A DNA stretch of 64,000 nt, taken from NCBI GenBank assembly GCA_026003255.1, contig BPGX01000002.1, positions 248,001 to 312,000 on the forward strand, in the 5' to 3' direction. The notes below the pieces were generated by a model. The model was not told the origin of the DNA, searched no databases, and was given only the letters and a program-made list of their open reading frames with translations. Positions 63,177 through 64,000 of this stretch are shown piece after piece (within the stretch, counting starts at the first letter, position 1; every line of letters begins with the position of its first letter). A program made the position numbers and the translations under genes. Source of the DNA: Bacteroidia bacterium (GTDB taxonomy: Bacteria; Bacteroidota; Bacteroidia; B-17B0; Aurantibacillaceae).

Positions 63177-64000
63177 TTAATGCTGAATTAAAAGAATTGA
63201 ACTTATTGCTAATAATATCCCTAACCAATTCATTTTATTTATTTTTTCCTTAAAAATTAAATACCCTATGATAGAAGAAGATATTACATTACTTAAATTA
63301 AGTATTAAAAAAATCTGTCCACTTGGTAATACATGGGTATTTAAAGCTTTAATGATAAAAACCAGGTTATAAAAATTAGGTATCCCGAGAATGAACCCCA
63401 ACATCATTGTGTGTTTCCAACTAAAATTTTGTTGTTGTAGGAATTTGTTTTTATCTAATTTTAATAACAAAAATCCTGTAAACAATGCAAATAGATAAAC
63501 AAAAGTTGAAAATAAAAGTTGTTCTGGAATCGTATCTATAAATGTTTTATTTCCATAATTAATTAACGAATCAATAATACCACTACCAATAAATACTAAT
63601 AATGGGAATAGGGTATAAGAAGTTTTACTAAATGAAAATTTTTTGGAAGAATAGGTAGTGAGATATACCGAAAGAATCGCAATTACCAAACCCACCCAAC
63701 GATAGGCATTCAAATATTCATTAAATAACCAATATGCTGAAATTACCGGGAATATCAAACTCATTTTGTTTGCAACGGAAGCCACAGCCATTCCATAATG
63801 TTTAATAGTCATAGCTATCCAATAAAAAACAGAAATAAATAAAACACCTTCCACTGCTGTTAAAATCCAAACATTCCAGGAATTAGATAATATTGCTTGA
63901 AAAAAATCTAAGTACTGATTTTGAAAATAAAAATAGGAGTAAATCAAACCTGTCAAGAATGCTGATATATAATTAAATATCAGTCCATAAAAAGTATGTG
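63177..64000 (-). CDS. EamA/DMT-family transporter, 5' end beyond the window
   Basis: The frame is open from the right edge, giving 273 visible residues that start HTFYGLIFNYISAFLTGLIY with no start codon required inside. About nine membrane helices are seen. MAVASVANKMSLIFPVISAY and IFLILNLSNVISSSIIGYLI are typical of the two repeats of EamA drug/metabolite transporters, and the C-terminus is complete. Only the first helix or so is missing. The substrate is unknown. Confidence 0.8.
   Translation of the reverse strand, partial: HTFYGLIFNYISAFLTGLIYSYFYFQNQYLDFFQAILSNSWNVWILTAVEGVLFISVFYWIAMTIKHYGMAVASVANKMSLIFPVISAYWLFNEYLNAYRWVGLVIAILSVYLTTYSSKKFSFSKTSYTLFPLLVFIGSGIIDSLINYGNKTFIDTIPEQLLFSTFVYLFALFTGFLLLKLDKNKFLQQQNFSWKHTMMLGFILGIPNFYNLVFIIKALNTHVLPSGQIFLILNLSNVISSSIIGYLIFKEKINKMNWLGILLAISSILLIQH

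Overview
The window is AT-rich chromosomal DNA of a member of the Bacteroidota. Support comes from a protein with a type IX secretion C-terminal sorting domain, an OstA-like protein, a BatA/vWA protein, the long form of IspH, many small outer-membrane beta-barrels, SGNH/MBOAT acyl-transfer genes, and start regions with the phylum's TAnnTTTG promoter element in place of strong Shine-Dalgarno sites. I cannot place it below phylum. I see no tRNA, rRNA, CRISPR array or intact insertion sequence. Once the two broken accessory genes are counted, no gene-free stretch exceeds about 300 bases.

Bases 1-7534 are an accessory island and the most interesting part. Four imperfect inverted-repeat sites (1070-1128, 3053-3190, 4099-4188, 5485-5620) cut the DNA into small cassettes whose genes all read on the minus strand. 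The array ends beside a tyrosine recombinase (6410-7534). Each cassette starts with GTTA plus 4-6 bases that are complementary to the bases before TAAC at its other end, which is what integron attC-bearing cassettes show. Counting from the integrase, the cassettes carry a DUF2306-like membrane protein, a nuclease-like protein of unknown function, a secreted barrel-like protein, and an MjaI-like restriction-modification pair. Beyond the last site lie a short Cys-rich peptide gene and the start of a LanM-type lanthipeptide synthetase. The integrase lies 5' of the array and points the same way as the cassettes. It lacks the extra segment typical of IntI and has an in-frame stop. The restriction endonuclease also has an in-frame stop.

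Bases 7668-53795 are mostly core chromosome. They include tRNA modification (TrhP-like, MiaE), envelope and LPS functions (OstA-like, flippase), dUTPase, CysQ, IspH, DapF, MutS, a 41-residue Lys/Ala histone-like protein, a dihydroorotase homologue that has lost its metal ligands, a BatA-like protein, TPR proteins, an orphan ABC ATPase, a SET-domain protein and a thiolase. They also include a LOG-family protein and a six-gene envelope and two-component cluster (33694-40575). An MBOAT/SGNH acyl-transfer cluster (40643-45120) has one hydrolase frameshifted in an A9 tract. Further on are a SpoIIE-type phosphatase, FabD, alanine dehydrogenase, and a PGDH-like dehydrogenase next to a DUF1015 gene.

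Bases 53804-56816 hold three tightly packed genes for a membrane ion-channel protein, an OmpA/MotB-like protein and an HNH nuclease. This is the gene content of a type II Zorya anti-phage system (ZorA-ZorB-ZorE). Core genes resume with PruA, an Xaa-Pro aminopeptidase, a B12-dependent ribonucleotide reductase and a DMT transporter that runs off the right edge.
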